From Anaerostipes sp. (lineage in GTDB: Bacteria > Bacillota > Clostridia > Lachnospirales > Lachnospiraceae): DNA of 64,000 nt. Location of the stretch: NCBI RefSeq assembly GCF_018381315.1, contig NZ_JAGZSD010000007.1:62001-126000 (forward strand), in the 5' to 3' direction. Position 1 is the stretch's first letter. Every line of letters begins with the position of its first letter. Under the pieces are notes generated by a model. It ran no database searches. It saw only the letters and a program-made list of their open reading frames with translations, and was not told where the DNA came from. This document shows, piece by piece, positions 7,418 to 17,266 of the stretch. The position numbers and the translations under genes were made by a program.

Positions 7418-9052
7418 ATGAGTTCTTTTCTATTACCGATGGCCGGCGGTCTTGGCCTGTTTCTGTACGGAATGAAACTAATGAGCGACGGTCTTGAAAA
7501 AGCAGCCGGAGCAAGACTTCGGGGGATCCTGGAGTTCTTCACAACGAACCGTTTTTCGGGGATGCTGGTGGGCATCTTTTTTACCGCCATCATTCAGTCG
7601 TCGAGCGCTTCAACCGTCATGGTCGTCAGCTTTGTTAATGCAGGGCTTATGAATCTTTCCCAGGCGGCAGGCGTTATCCTGGGAGCCAACATCGGAACGA
7701 CAGTGACCTCCCAGCTGGTGGCATTTAACCTGTCAGATGCCGCACCTATTTTTTTAATGTCCGGTGTGGTCATGGTTATGTTTATTCAAAACCCCAGAAT
7801 CAAGAAGACCGGTGAAGTGGTCTTAGGCTTCGGTGTTTTATTCACCGGCCTTACAACCATGTCCTCCACCATGTCCTTCTTAAAAGATTCTCCTGCCGTC
7901 ATGAATGCACTGGCAGGATTGGACAACCATTTTGCCGCTGTCCTCATAGGCTTTGTGATCACTGCCATCCTCCAGAGTTCCTCTGTAACCGTCAGCATTG
8001 TACTTCTGATGGCTTCCCAGGGTCTCCTGAGCCTGCCTATCTGTTTCTTTATCATCCTGGGCTGCAATATGGGGTCCTGTGTATCTGCCCTTTTAGCCAG
8101 CTTAAGCGGAAAGAAAAATGCAAAACGCGCGGCAGTCATCCACTTCTTATTCAATGTGTTCGGAAGTGCAGCCATTTTTACACTCCTCACCTTTTTCCTG
8201 CATCCGATCGCCGAGACGATCTTACATATATCAAATGGAAATATGGGACGAAGCGTAGCCAATGCCCATACATTTTTTAAGATTTTTGAAGTGCTGATTA
8301 TGTTTCCGAGCACCAGCCTGATTGTCAAATTGGCAGAAAAGATTGTTCCGGGCGATGAAGAAAAGCCTTCTCCTTCCGAACTGAATTTTATTGGTGAATA
8401 CCACTCTCCCATATCTGCCATTCCCCAGGTCCGCCAGGAGATATCCCGTATGGCGGAGCTTGCCAACAAAAACCTTGAAATGGCCTTTCAGGCATTCTTA
8501 AACTGCAGTACAAAACATCTCGGTGAGATTTATCAGCGGGAAGAGGAGATTGACAGTCTGAGCCAGAAGATTACGGACTTCCTTGTTGATTCCAATCTTC
8601 AGGAACTTCCCGTAGGTGACCGGGAAATCCTGGGCAGTATGTTCTATGCGGTCGGAGATATTGAACGTATCGGTGACCTGGCTGAAAACTTTGCTGACAG
8701 CGCCCGGTCTGCTGCCGATCATAACTCCCGTCTGAGCAAAGATGCCAAGAGGGAACTGGTCAATATGTATAACGCTGTGTCTGCTCTTCTGGAAGATGCT
8801 GTGGTGATTTTTAAAGAACATAAAAAAGAAATGATCCCTGAATTTTATAAACATGAACAGGCCATCGATGCTATGGAACGCCGCTATCAAAAGCGCCATC
8901 TCAACAGAATGGCCCAGGGCATCTGTGAGCCCCGGGCCGGTCTTCTGTTTTCTGATATGCTTTCATCCCTGGAACGTATTGCCGATCATGGGACAAACAT
9001 TGCATTTTCTGTGATGGATCCATCTGATGAAGAAATGCTCACAGAATCATGA
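7418..9052 (+). CDS. Na/Pi cotransporter family protein with PhoU-like tail
   Basis: This is a membrane protein of the NptA/YjbB type, which moves phosphate with or against sodium. Two inverted Na_Pi_cotrans repeats each contain the QSSS signature: IIQSSSASTVMVV at about residue 65 and AILQSSSVTVSIV at about 186. Several hydrophobic helices run to about residue 310. The C-terminal 200 residues are soluble, helical and PhoU-like, and may sense phosphate status. The ATG follows AGGAGG. The 3' end overlaps the convergent GH13 gene by 6 bp. The direction of transport cannot be read from the sequence. Confidence 0.9.
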   Translation: MSSFLLPMAGGLGLFLYGMKLMSDGLEKAAGARLRGILEFFTTNRFSGMLVGIFFTAIIQSSSASTVMVVSFVNAGLMNLSQAAGVILGANIGTTVTSQLVAFNLSDAAPIFLMSGVVMVMFIQNPRIKKTGEVVLGFGVLFTGLTTMSSTMSFLKDSPAVMNALAGLDNHFAAVLIGFVITAILQSSSVTVSIVLLMASQGLLSLPICFFIILGCNMGSCVSALLASLSGKKNAKRAAVIHFLFNVFGSAAIFTLLTFFLHPIAETILHISNGNMGRSVANAHTFFKIFEVLIMFPSTSLIVKLAEKIVPGDEEKPSPSELNFIGEYHSPISAIPQVRQEISRMAELANKNLEMAFQAFLNCSTKHLGEIYQREEEIDSLSQKITDFLVDSNLQELPVGDREILGSMFYAVGDIERIGDLAENFADSARSAADHNSRLSKDAKRELVNMYNAVSALLEDAVVIFKEHKKEMIPEFYKHEQAIDAMERRYQKRHLNRMAQGICEPRAGLLFSDMLSSLERIADHGTNIAFSVMDPSDEEMLTES

Positions 9053-10972
9053 CAGATGCATGATTTTATAGTCTAATCTCTGTACCTTTGTGTGAACACG
9101 GGTGTTCTCAAGCATTTTGATGAGCCGCCTGTGTTCCTCTTCCGGTACCCCTTCCTTATAATCTGAGAAATCAAAATCAATCTCTTCTTCCTCATCTCCC
9201 GCATTGACAAGCAGCAAATAAGCTCCCTGACTGCACGGTTCTCCAAAAACATCTTTTGTTCCCGGCACAAACCGCAGAATAGCCAAAACATGTTCAGATG
9301 CGGCAATATACAAAGCATAACCTGTCTGAAGGATTTTTTCCCGGCTTCTGAAAACGGAAACGGTTTTTAATTCTTCAAATATCTTTGTATCATGCTTAAA
9401 CATGGGACCCCTGTTAAACGGATCCATCAGCCCGTTCATTCCATACTCATCCCCATAATAAATCGACGGGATTCCCGGAATAAAAAACTGGATTGCAAAT
9501 GCCAGCCTGGAAAGTACTGCTCCTTTGCGGTCGTTTTCCGAAGTGACTACGTAGTCAATCTGGTTCTCCCTGGACGGCAGCATCTCATTCATTCCTGAGG
9601 CCAGAGTAGTCCGGATCCTCGGGATGTCATGGGATGACAGCAGATTCATCACGCTGTAATAAAACGGCTTTGGATAGTTGCACTGCTGTCCCAGCAGAAA
9701 CTGCTGCATGCCATAAGCATCTTCATTTCCCAGCAGATAGTTGACACAGTTTACCTTAAACGGATAGTTCATCGTACTGTCAAGCCCCCTGCCGAGAGCA
9801 TACTTTCTCTTGACCCCGTAGCTTTCTTTTGTGGTGACGTCTTCCCATACTTCTCCGATTAAAGCATAGTTTTTAAACATCTTTTTCATTGTCTTGCGCA
9901 TCAGAAAAATAAACTCGTCCGGAAGCTCATCAGCCACATCCAGCCGGAACCCGGAAGCTCCAAGCGTAAACCAATGTTTAAGAACTGAGTCCCTGCCCGT
10001 AATAATATAGGACAGGAAACGTTCGTTCAGTTCATTGACCTCCGGAAGACTCCGGAATCCCCACCAGCTCTTGTAATCTCCCTTGCTGTCAAAGGAGTAC
10101 CAGTCATAAAACGGTGAATCCTGGCTCTGATAGGCCCCCACACTCTTATAATTTCCATTTTTATTGAAATAAAGACTGTCGGCTCCCGTATGGGAGAAAA
10201 CTCCGTCCAGGATAATATGAATTCCTTTTCTTCTGGCGATTTCGCATAATTCTCTGAAATCTTCATTGCTTCCCAGGAATGGATCTACTTTTTTGTAATC
10301 ACCGGTATTATACCGATGATTGGAACTGGACTCTACAATGGGGTTCAGATAAATACAGGTGACGCCTAATTTTTTCAGATCGTCTAAATGCTTTTTAATC
10401 CCTTCCAGATCTCCGCCGAAGAAATCACACGGATCATAAAATTCTTTCCCCTCCATCGGTCCGAAAAGCGGGCGTTCCTCCCAGCTTTTGTGCACGTAAA
10501 TATCACGGCCCATTTTTCTATGGTATTCTTCTCCCTTTACGGTATTCTGCCAGTTTCCCCGGCAGAACCGATCCGGAAATATCTGATACATAATGCCTTT
10601 TGAAAGCCACCTGGGCGTTTCAAACCCTCTTTCGTATACAGTCATCTGAAAGCCGTGCACATCTTCTTCTACCCGCATGCCTTCTCCGCAGGTACGTCCC
10701 GGCTTTGCTCCGTAATAATACGTGTAATTCCTCTCTGTGATCCTGAAGTAATACCAAAGGATACACGCTTTTTCCGGCATCTCTATGATACATTCATAGA
10801 AATCCTTCCTCTCTCTCATTGGAAATGTCTTATGGTAATCTTCCGAAAATAAGACCACTTCCACATTCGCAGCCGTCCCCTCTAAGGCAAAAAGGCGAAG
10901 TCTCACTTCTTCGCCTTTTGTAACAGCCCCAACAGGTTTCCTATACTGCTCAATTGATGCATTATGGATCAT
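9047..10972 (-). CDS. Glycoside hydrolase family 13, neopullulanase/cyclomaltodextrinase type
   Basis: This alpha-amylase superfamily enzyme probably acts on maltodextrins or glycogen-derived oligosaccharides in the cytosol, as no signal peptide is seen. An N-terminal beta-rich segment of about 120 residues resembles the CBM34-type domain of neopullulanases. The catalytic barrel has DGVFSHTG (region I), GFRLDVADE (nucleophile Asp, about residue 347), GEVWED (acid/base Glu, about 373) and SSHDIPR (about 447). It is last in the glycogen operon, 15 nt after glgP, so trimming of phosphorylase-limit chains is a reasonable role. The exact specificity is inferred, not shown. Confidence 0.9.
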   Translation of the reverse strand: MIHNASIEQYRKPVGAVTKGEEVRLRLFALEGTAANVEVVLFSEDYHKTFPMRERKDFYECIIEMPEKACILWYYFRITERNYTYYYGAKPGRTCGEGMRVEEDVHGFQMTVYERGFETPRWLSKGIMYQIFPDRFCRGNWQNTVKGEEYHRKMGRDIYVHKSWEERPLFGPMEGKEFYDPCDFFGGDLEGIKKHLDDLKKLGVTCIYLNPIVESSSNHRYNTGDYKKVDPFLGSNEDFRELCEIARRKGIHIILDGVFSHTGADSLYFNKNGNYKSVGAYQSQDSPFYDWYSFDSKGDYKSWWGFRSLPEVNELNERFLSYIITGRDSVLKHWFTLGASGFRLDVADELPDEFIFLMRKTMKKMFKNYALIGEVWEDVTTKESYGVKRKYALGRGLDSTMNYPFKVNCVNYLLGNEDAYGMQQFLLGQQCNYPKPFYYSVMNLLSSHDIPRIRTTLASGMNEMLPSRENQIDYVVTSENDRKGAVLSRLAFAIQFFIPGIPSIYYGDEYGMNGLMDPFNRGPMFKHDTKIFEELKTVSVFRSREKILQTGYALYIAASEHVLAILRFVPGTKDVFGEPCSQGAYLLLVNAGDEEEEIDFDFSDYKEGVPEEEHRRLIKMLENTRVHTKVQRLDYKIMHLS

Positions 10973-10987
10973 GTTCTCTCACCCTGC

Positions 10988-13441
10988 CTATTTATATGTT
11001 GGTAAATTCCAGACTTTTTCATTGTACTCTTCAATCGTGCGGTCAGAAGAGAAAAATCCGGATTTGGCGGTATTGATCACCGCTTTTTTCACCCATTCAT
11101 CATGGTGATTAATATAAGTGTCATAGACCTTCTCAAATTCTTCCACATAAGAAGGCAGATCATACAGGACAAAGTACTGATCCGGTATATTAGAATCTCC
11201 AAACAGCAGAGACTGATAGATATCAGAGTATTTTCTCCTGCCGTACCTCGGAAGTTCTCCTGCGATCAGACAGTTGCATACCTCACGTATCATTGGGTTT
11301 TGCTCAAAAATGGTACCCGGATTATAAGTCCGGTACTGTTTCATGGAATTAATTTCATCTACCGTTGCCCCGAAAATAAAGATATTCTCGGCTCCTACCT
11401 GTTCAAAGATTTCTACGTTTGCTCCGTCCATGGTTCCAAGTGTCAGTGCACCGTTCATCATAAACTTCATGTTTCCGGTTCCGGAAGCTTCCAGCCCGGC
11501 CGTAGAAAGCTGCTCACTGATATCCGCTGCCGGAATCAGCACTTCTGCCACAGATACAGAGTAATTCTCTACGAAAACAACCTGCATCTTATCTTTGGTA
11601 TCAGGATCATTGTTGACCATATCCCCGATAGAGTTGATCAGACGAATGATCTCCTTGGCCCTCTGGTATCCAGGTGCCGCTTTTGCCCCAAAAATAAAGG
11701 TGATCGGCTTGCTCAGGAAGTTTGGATTTTTCTTCACCTGCTTATACAGATAAATGATATGAAGGCATTTTAAGAGCTGTCTCTTATACTCATGAAGCCT
11801 CTTGCACTGTACATCAATCAAAGAATCCGGGTTGATCTCTATTCCCTGTTTCTTTTTCAGGTACTTGGCAAGCCTTTTCTTATTGCGCTGTTTGATGGCA
11901 TCATACTTTTTGCAGAACTCTGCATTATCTGCCATTGGCATGATCTTCTCAAACAGACGGTAGTCTGCAAGTACATCTCCCCTTACATTTTCCTGGATCA
12001 GGTCACATAATTCCGGGTTTGCCAGGGCAAGCCATCTTCTGTGAGTAATTCCGTTTGTGATCGCAAGATACTTCTGAGGGAAAATATTGTACGAATCATG
12101 AAACAGATTCGTTTTTAATATGTCTCCGTGAAGCTGTGACACGCCGTTTACCCTGTGGCAGACTGCCACACAAAGGTTTGCCATGCGGATCTGGTTATTT
12201 CCGATAATAGACATGTAGGCAATCTTCGCCTCGTCATTCGGATAATAAGTCCTTAAGCGCTCACAGTATTTCTGGTTCATAATGCAGATGATCTGATAGA
12301 TCCTCGGCAGCAGAAGTTTGAACATATTTTCATCCCAGCACTCCAGGGCTTCTGCCATGATCGTGTGGTTTGTATAATTGAAGATCTGTCCGATGATGTC
12401 CTCTGCCTCTTCCCAGCCAAAGCCTTCCTCATCCATAAGGATTCTCATGAGTTCCGGAATTGCCAGTGTCGGATGGGTATCGTTGATCTGTACTGCCGCA
12501 TATTCAGGCAGTGTATGAAGATCCCCTCTCTTTTCCTTGTGATGTTTCACCATAAGCTGCATAGTTGCAGATGTCAGGAAATAGAACTGCTTTAATCTGA
12601 GCAGTTTCCCCTGCATATGGTCATCCGCCGGGTACAGAACCTTGGAGATAACCTCCGCAAATTCTGAATCAGCGGAAGCTTTCTCATATCTTCCCTCATT
12701 GAAGGAGTGCAGGTCAAAATTCTGCTTGCTTTTTGCACTCCAGAGTCTCAGTGTCGCAGGAGCATTGGTCTTATATCCCACCACCGGTACATCGTAAGGA
12801 ACTGCAAGCACGGTGTGGTAGTTATAGTGTTCGATCTTTAATCCGTCCTCTGTCCAGTTTTCTTTGATCTCACCGTTAAAGCGGACCTCCATGGTGAGTT
12901 CCGGACGTTCCACCTCCCATACGAATCCGTCTCTGAGCCAGTCATCCTCTACTTCCACCTGGCTGCCGTCAATGATCTTCTGCTGGAATAATCCGTATTC
13001 ATAACGGATGCCGCATCCGATGGCCGGCAGATTCAGTGTTGACAAGGAATCGAGAAAACAGGCGGCCAGACGTCCCAGTCCGCCGTTTCCAAGTCCAGGA
13101 TCGCTCTCTTCGTCCAAGATGTCATCAAAATCGATTCCCATCTTCTCAAACGCCTCTTTGTAGTCCTTAAAAACTCCGGAATTGATCAGGTTATTGCTGT
13201 ATGCTCTGCCCATCAGGAATTCTGCTGACATATAATATAACTTTTTCAGTCCCAGATCCTCTGTCTTTTTCCGGCTTTTTGTCCAAAGATGCATAATATC
13301 ATCCCGGATGCACCCAGCTCCCGCTTTGTAAAGCTCATCCCTGGTTGCCTCCTCCAATGTTGTTCCGAAATTATTGTTCAGTTTGTTTTCAACATTGCTG
13401 ATGATTTCCTGAACTTTGCTGTTATTGTTTACAATTTTCAT
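10988..13441 (-). CDS. glgP: Glycogen/starch/alpha-glucan phosphorylase
   Basis: This GT35 enzyme releases glucose-1-phosphate from the non-reducing ends of glycogen. At 817 aa it has the family's usual length. The pyridoxal-phosphate site GTGNMKFMMNGALTLGT (Lys near residue 657) is intact, and GNGGLGRLAACFLDSL near residue 110 is the other strong landmark. AAAGGAG lies 9 nt before the ATG. It lies 26 nt after glgA and 15 nt before the GH13 gene, so synthesis and breakdown enzymes share one transcript and flux must be set by allostery or substrate supply. Confidence 0.97.
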   Translation of the reverse strand: MKIVNNNSKVQEIISNVENKLNNNFGTTLEEATRDELYKAGAGCIRDDIMHLWTKSRKKTEDLGLKKLYYMSAEFLMGRAYSNNLINSGVFKDYKEAFEKMGIDFDDILDEESDPGLGNGGLGRLAACFLDSLSTLNLPAIGCGIRYEYGLFQQKIIDGSQVEVEDDWLRDGFVWEVERPELTMEVRFNGEIKENWTEDGLKIEHYNYHTVLAVPYDVPVVGYKTNAPATLRLWSAKSKQNFDLHSFNEGRYEKASADSEFAEVISKVLYPADDHMQGKLLRLKQFYFLTSATMQLMVKHHKEKRGDLHTLPEYAAVQINDTHPTLAIPELMRILMDEEGFGWEEAEDIIGQIFNYTNHTIMAEALECWDENMFKLLLPRIYQIICIMNQKYCERLRTYYPNDEAKIAYMSIIGNNQIRMANLCVAVCHRVNGVSQLHGDILKTNLFHDSYNIFPQKYLAITNGITHRRWLALANPELCDLIQENVRGDVLADYRLFEKIMPMADNAEFCKKYDAIKQRNKKRLAKYLKKKQGIEINPDSLIDVQCKRLHEYKRQLLKCLHIIYLYKQVKKNPNFLSKPITFIFGAKAAPGYQRAKEIIRLINSIGDMVNNDPDTKDKMQVVFVENYSVSVAEVLIPAADISEQLSTAGLEASGTGNMKFMMNGALTLGTMDGANVEIFEQVGAENIFIFGATVDEINSMKQYRTYNPGTIFEQNPMIREVCNCLIAGELPRYGRRKYSDIYQSLLFGDSNIPDQYFVLYDLPSYVEEFEKVYDTYINHHDEWVKKAVINTAKSGFFSSDRTIEEYNEKVWNLPTYK

Positions 13442-13467
13442 CCTCTGTTGCTCCTTTCACCAGTTGT

Positions 13468-14898
13468 CTAAAGAATGCTCTGGTATAATTCTAGATATTT
13501 TCTGGCTGATGACGCAAAACTATTGTCAGACTCCATCGCCCTTTGGATCAGGCCTTTCCTGCGCTTTGGACTGCGCAGCGTATTCAATGCGTAACGGATG
13601 ACTCCAAGCATCTCGTGTGCATTGTAATTTTTGAAAGAAAATCCGTTTCCTGTTTCTTCAAACTCATTGTAGCTTTGAACCGTGTCACAAAGCCCTCCTG
13701 TTTCACGGACAATCGGCAGAGTTCCATACCGAAGTGCGATCATCTGGGAAATACCGCATGGCTCAAACTTGGAAGGCATAAGGAACAGGTCGCTGGCCGC
13801 ATAAATCTGATGCGCCACCGCATTATTGTATGCGATGTATGAGCAGACTCTGCCCTTATACTTATTCTCCATAAAGCGGAAAAATTCTTCGTAGTCGTGG
13901 TCGCCGGTGCCTAACACAACAAAGGCAATATCCTCCGTGCACATCAGTTCATCCAGGATATATTTGACTAGATCCAGCCCTTTTTGTGCTGTCAGACGGC
14001 TTACCATGCCTATGACCGGAACCCCAGGGGATATATTCAGCCCCAGGTCGCTGATCAGTTTTTCTTTGTTCTTCTTTTTACCCGTCAGATCATCTTTGTT
14101 AAAATGATATTCCAGATACGGATCCGTCTCCGGATCAAACTCTTCTGTATTGATGCCGTTTACGATTCCCCATGTATCCCACGCTCTGGCATTTAATATT
14201 CCTTCCAGCCGGTAGGAGAATTCCGGAGTCTTGATCTCCTGCGCATAGGTCGGGCTGACAGTGCTGATACGGTCAGCAAATACAAGTGCTGCCTTCATAA
14301 AGCTGGCACACTCATAATTATGCATAAATTCCGGAGTATCATATCTCGGATCGATCCCCAGCCAGTGATGAAACGCTTCAAAGCTGTACTCGCCCTGATA
14401 CATCATATTATGGATTGTAAAAATCGTCCTGGCACGGCCGATTTCCCAATGGCTGTACTGAGTTTTTAACAGCAGCGGAATCAGGCCGGTCTGCCAGTCA
14501 TTGCAGTGCAGTACATCCGGAAGGAATCCAATCCTTCCGGCAGACTCTACCACCGCACGGCAGAAAAATGCATACTGCTCTCCTTCTGCGTTTCCGCCTC
14601 TGTAAACTGCATCGCCAAAATACTCTTCATTGTCTATAAAATAATATGTGACATCATTAAAAAACAATCCTTCAACACCCACATAGACTTCTCTCCCGGC
14701 AAAAGTCACAAAGAAATCTGTCATATGCTTTGTCTGTGCAGCGTACTTATCTTTTATCTGACGGTGGAACGGCATCATGACTCTGGTATCCACATGGAGC
14801 TTATTCAGCTCCTTGGGCAGAGTACCGATGACATCGGCCAGGCCCCCCAATTTCACAAAGGGAGCACATTCCGCTGCAACCATCAGTACATTCATCAT
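13468..14898 (-). CDS. glgA: Glycogen synthase (ADP-glucose type)
   Basis: This GT5 glycosyltransferase extends alpha-1,4-glucan chains from ADP-glucose. The start is set at 14898 (MMNVLMVAAE, 476 aa) because AGGA lies 8 nt upstream and the family begins here; a longer frame would run back into glgD. KLGGLADVIGTLP near residue 16 is the ADP-glucose-binding loop, and EPCGISQMIALRYG near residue 380 is the C-terminal donor site. It follows glgD by 13 nt. Confidence 0.96.
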   Translation of the reverse strand: MMNVLMVAAECAPFVKLGGLADVIGTLPKELNKLHVDTRVMMPFHRQIKDKYAAQTKHMTDFFVTFAGREVYVGVEGLFFNDVTYYFIDNEEYFGDAVYRGGNAEGEQYAFFCRAVVESAGRIGFLPDVLHCNDWQTGLIPLLLKTQYSHWEIGRARTIFTIHNMMYQGEYSFEAFHHWLGIDPRYDTPEFMHNYECASFMKAALVFADRISTVSPTYAQEIKTPEFSYRLEGILNARAWDTWGIVNGINTEEFDPETDPYLEYHFNKDDLTGKKKNKEKLISDLGLNISPGVPVIGMVSRLTAQKGLDLVKYILDELMCTEDIAFVVLGTGDHDYEEFFRFMENKYKGRVCSYIAYNNAVAHQIYAASDLFLMPSKFEPCGISQMIALRYGTLPIVRETGGLCDTVQSYNEFEETGNGFSFKNYNAHEMLGVIRYALNTLRSPKRRKGLIQRAMESDNSFASSARKYLELYQSIL

Positions 14899-14911
14899 AC
14901 ACTCATTCCTT

Positions 14912-16045
14912 TTATTCATTGACACTGGCTCCCTTCGGTATGAACACCGGATGCTGTCTGGATCCGGATAAATGGGCATTGGAGTATATCTTTACGTGGC
15001 GGTCCATAATCGTATGATTAATGTCTGCGCCTTTTCCGATAAAGCCTTCTGCCATAACAATGGAATTTCTGATCACTGCACCTTTTTCAATCTGACATCC
15101 GCGGAAGATGACAGAATTTTCAACAGTTCCGTCCACTTCGCAGCCGCTGCTGATCAGACTGTTCCTGATGTCCGCCTCAATGCCGTAGCGGGCAGGAGCG
15201 CTGTCACTTGTCCTTGTATATATTTTATTCTTACCGAAAAACAGCTCTTTTTGCACATCCTGTTTTAATAAGTCCATATTGATGTTGTAGTACGCCTCCA
15301 CTGATGTGATGCATCCCACATAACCTTTATACTCATATCCCTGGATATAAAGACGGTCAAAGTTCGGTACAAGCACATCAAAGAAGAAATGCTTCCTGTT
15401 ATGGGACACTGCTTCCTGAATGAAATCAATCAGAAGCTCCCGTTTCATAATGTAAACATCCATACTCTTCTTGCCGTAGCGGTGCTTTGTCTCAGAATAA
15501 CACATATCAGTGATGCGTCCGCTCTCGTCCGGCTTCAGATATACACCGTCATAGTCGCAGTTAGTTGCATCATCGCTGTTGTCAAAATACATCATGGAAA
15601 TGTCTGCTCCGCTTTCAATATGCTTTTCCAGCATTTCATTAAAGTCAGAGTTAAAGATGACATAAGAGCGTCCTAAAAGGATATACGGCTCTGAGGCTTT
15701 CTTCAAAAATCCAAGTGTTCCTCTCAGACCGTCCATGACACTTGCATATCCGCCGGTTCTCCCGCTTCCTGAAATGTAAGGAGGAAATGTATAAAGTCCT
15801 CCCCGTTTTCTGTTAAGGCCCCAGTCCTTTCCTGAACCTACATGATCCATCAGAGAACTGTAATTATATCTTGTCATGATTCCGACATTTTTAATTGCTG
15901 AATTTACCATATTGCTCAGGAGGAAATCTATGGTCCGATATCTTCCGCCCACCGGAAGTGCCGATAAGCTTCTGGTACGCACCAAATCCTGAAGTTTTCT
16001 GTTTTCTTCTCCTGCATTTATAATTCCAAGCATTTGATTTTCCAT
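14912..16045 (-). CDS. glgD: Glucose-1-phosphate adenylyltransferase-like subunit GlgD
   Basis: GlgD is the partner subunit of GlgC in many Firmicutes and modulates ADP-glucose pyrophosphorylase. It keeps the nucleotidyltransferase fold (VGGRYRTIDFLLSNMVNS) and the C-terminal left-handed beta-helix of hexapeptide repeats. The N-terminal loop reads IINAGEENRKLQDL in place of the glycine-rich GGxGxRL catalytic loop seen in the adjacent GlgC, which fits a non-catalytic role. The 377 aa are normal for the family. The ribosome site is GGGAGG, and glgC ends 13 nt upstream. Confidence 0.94.
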   Translation of the reverse strand: MENQMLGIINAGEENRKLQDLVRTRSLSALPVGGRYRTIDFLLSNMVNSAIKNVGIMTRYNYSSLMDHVGSGKDWGLNRKRGGLYTFPPYISGSGRTGGYASVMDGLRGTLGFLKKASEPYILLGRSYVIFNSDFNEMLEKHIESGADISMMYFDNSDDATNCDYDGVYLKPDESGRITDMCYSETKHRYGKKSMDVYIMKRELLIDFIQEAVSHNRKHFFFDVLVPNFDRLYIQGYEYKGYVGCITSVEAYYNINMDLLKQDVQKELFFGKNKIYTRTSDSAPARYGIEADIRNSLISSGCEVDGTVENSVIFRGCQIEKGAVIRNSIVMAEGFIGKGADINHTIMDRHVKIYSNAHLSGSRQHPVFIPKGASVNE

Positions 16046-16058
16046 AGTTTCTACCTCC

Positions 16059-17243
16059 CTAGTGTAAAATAGATTCCGGATAGATCATTGCACCATCCTC
16101 AACGACAGCATCTTCAAGCACCACACTGTGATAGCCGATAACGGTAACTTCATTGCCTTCTCCGACTTTGCTTCCTTCTTCCACAACAACTTCCTCGTCA
16201 ATAATCGCTTTATTGATCTCGCTGTTTTCCCGGACGATGGAGTCTTTCATAATGACACTGTTTTTTACCACAGCTCCCTTTCCGATCTTTACGCCGGAAT
16301 GGATGACACAGTTTTCCACGGTTCCTTCAATGAACGAACCATCTGCTATGATGCTTTTTTTCACACTGGCACCATCTGCTATGTAATGAGGCGGAAGTCC
16401 GTAGGTCCTTGTATAGACTTTCAGCTTGTCGTCATTTAAGTTCAGCTGGGGATTTTCCTCCAGAAGCTCCATGTTGGCTTCCCACAGGCTGGAGATTGTT
16501 CCTACATCCCTCCAGTATCCGTCAAAGCTGTAAGCATACATCTTCTTTCCTTCTTCCAGCATTCTCGGGATGATATTCTTTCCAAAATCATGCTCTGAAT
16601 CCGGATCATTGGCATCGTCAATCAGATACTGGCGGATCAGTTTCCATTTGAACACATAGATACCCATAGATGCTTTTGTGCTCTTAGGATGCGCCGGTTT
16701 TTCTTCAAACTCCTCGATCCTGTTTTCCTCATCCGTATTCATAATACCGAAACGTTTTGCTTCCTCCAATGTAACTTCCAGTACAGAGATTGTGCAGTCC
16801 GCTCCTTTTTTCTTATGGTAGTTCAGCATCTTCTGATAATCCATGCAGCAGATCTGGTCACCGGACAAAACAATGATATGATCTGGATCATAGTTATCAA
16901 TAAAGTTGATATTCTGATAAATGGCATCGGCTGTACCCCGGTACCAGTTGCCTTGCTCACCTCTTACATACGGCGGAAGGACAAAAGCTCCTCCGTTCAT
17001 ATTGTCAAGGTCCCAGAACCCTCCGGTTCCGATATAAGAATTCAGCTCCAAAGGTTCATACTGAGTCAGGACACCTACCGTATCAATGCCTGAATTCGCG
17101 CAGTTGGATAACGGAAAATCTATAATCTTATATTTACCGCCGTAGGGAACAGCAGGCTTTGCCTTCTTCTGGGTCAACGCAAATAATCGGCTTCCCTGGC
17201 CGCCTGCCAGTAACATTGCCACACACTCTTTTTTTGTAATCAT
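16059..17243 (-). CDS. glgC: Glucose-1-phosphate adenylyltransferase
   Basis: GlgC makes ADP-glucose from ATP and glucose-1-phosphate, the committed step of glycogen synthesis. I place the start at 17243 ([11 protein letters not shown], 394 aa), because AGAAGGAGG lies just upstream and the longer GTG frame begins inside that site. [14 protein letters not shown] is the intact catalytic loop. [20 protein letters not shown] and [10 protein letters not shown] are nucleotide- and sugar-binding elements, followed by hexapeptide repeats. It lies 23 nt after glgB. Confidence 0.96.
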   Translation of the reverse strand: MITKKECVAMLLAGGQGSRLFALTQKKAKPAVPYGGKYKIIDFPLSNCANSGIDTVGVLTQYEPLELNSYIGTGGFWDLDNMNGGAFVLPPYVRGEQGNWYRGTADAIYQNINFIDNYDPDHIIVLSGDQICCMDYQKMLNYHKKKGADCTISVLEVTLEEAKRFGIMNTDEENRIEEFEEKPAHPKSTKASMGIYVFKWKLIRQYLIDDANDPDSEHDFGKNIIPRMLEEGKKMYAYSFDGYWRDVGTISSLWEANMELLEENPQLNLNDDKLKVYTRTYGLPPHYIADGASVKKSIIADGSFIEGTVENCVIHSGVKIGKGAVVKNSVIMKDSIVRENSEINKAIIDEEVVVEEGSKVGEGNEVTVIGYHSVVLEDAVVEDGAMIYPESILH

Positions 17244-17266
17244 AGTTTTCCTCCTTCTCACAATGC

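Noticed and set aside
9047..9052. Six-base overlap of convergent genes as a possible assembly error
   Set aside because: Both C-termini look complete and short convergent overlaps are common in compact genomes.
14899..14979. Longer GlgA start reaching into glgD
   Set aside because: It has no ribosome site and adds non-family residues; MMNVLMVAAE matches the family start.
14912..16045. GlgD as a decayed GlgC pseudogene
   Set aside because: Loss of the glycine-rich loop is normal for GlgD regulatory subunits, and the frame is intact with a good ribosome site.
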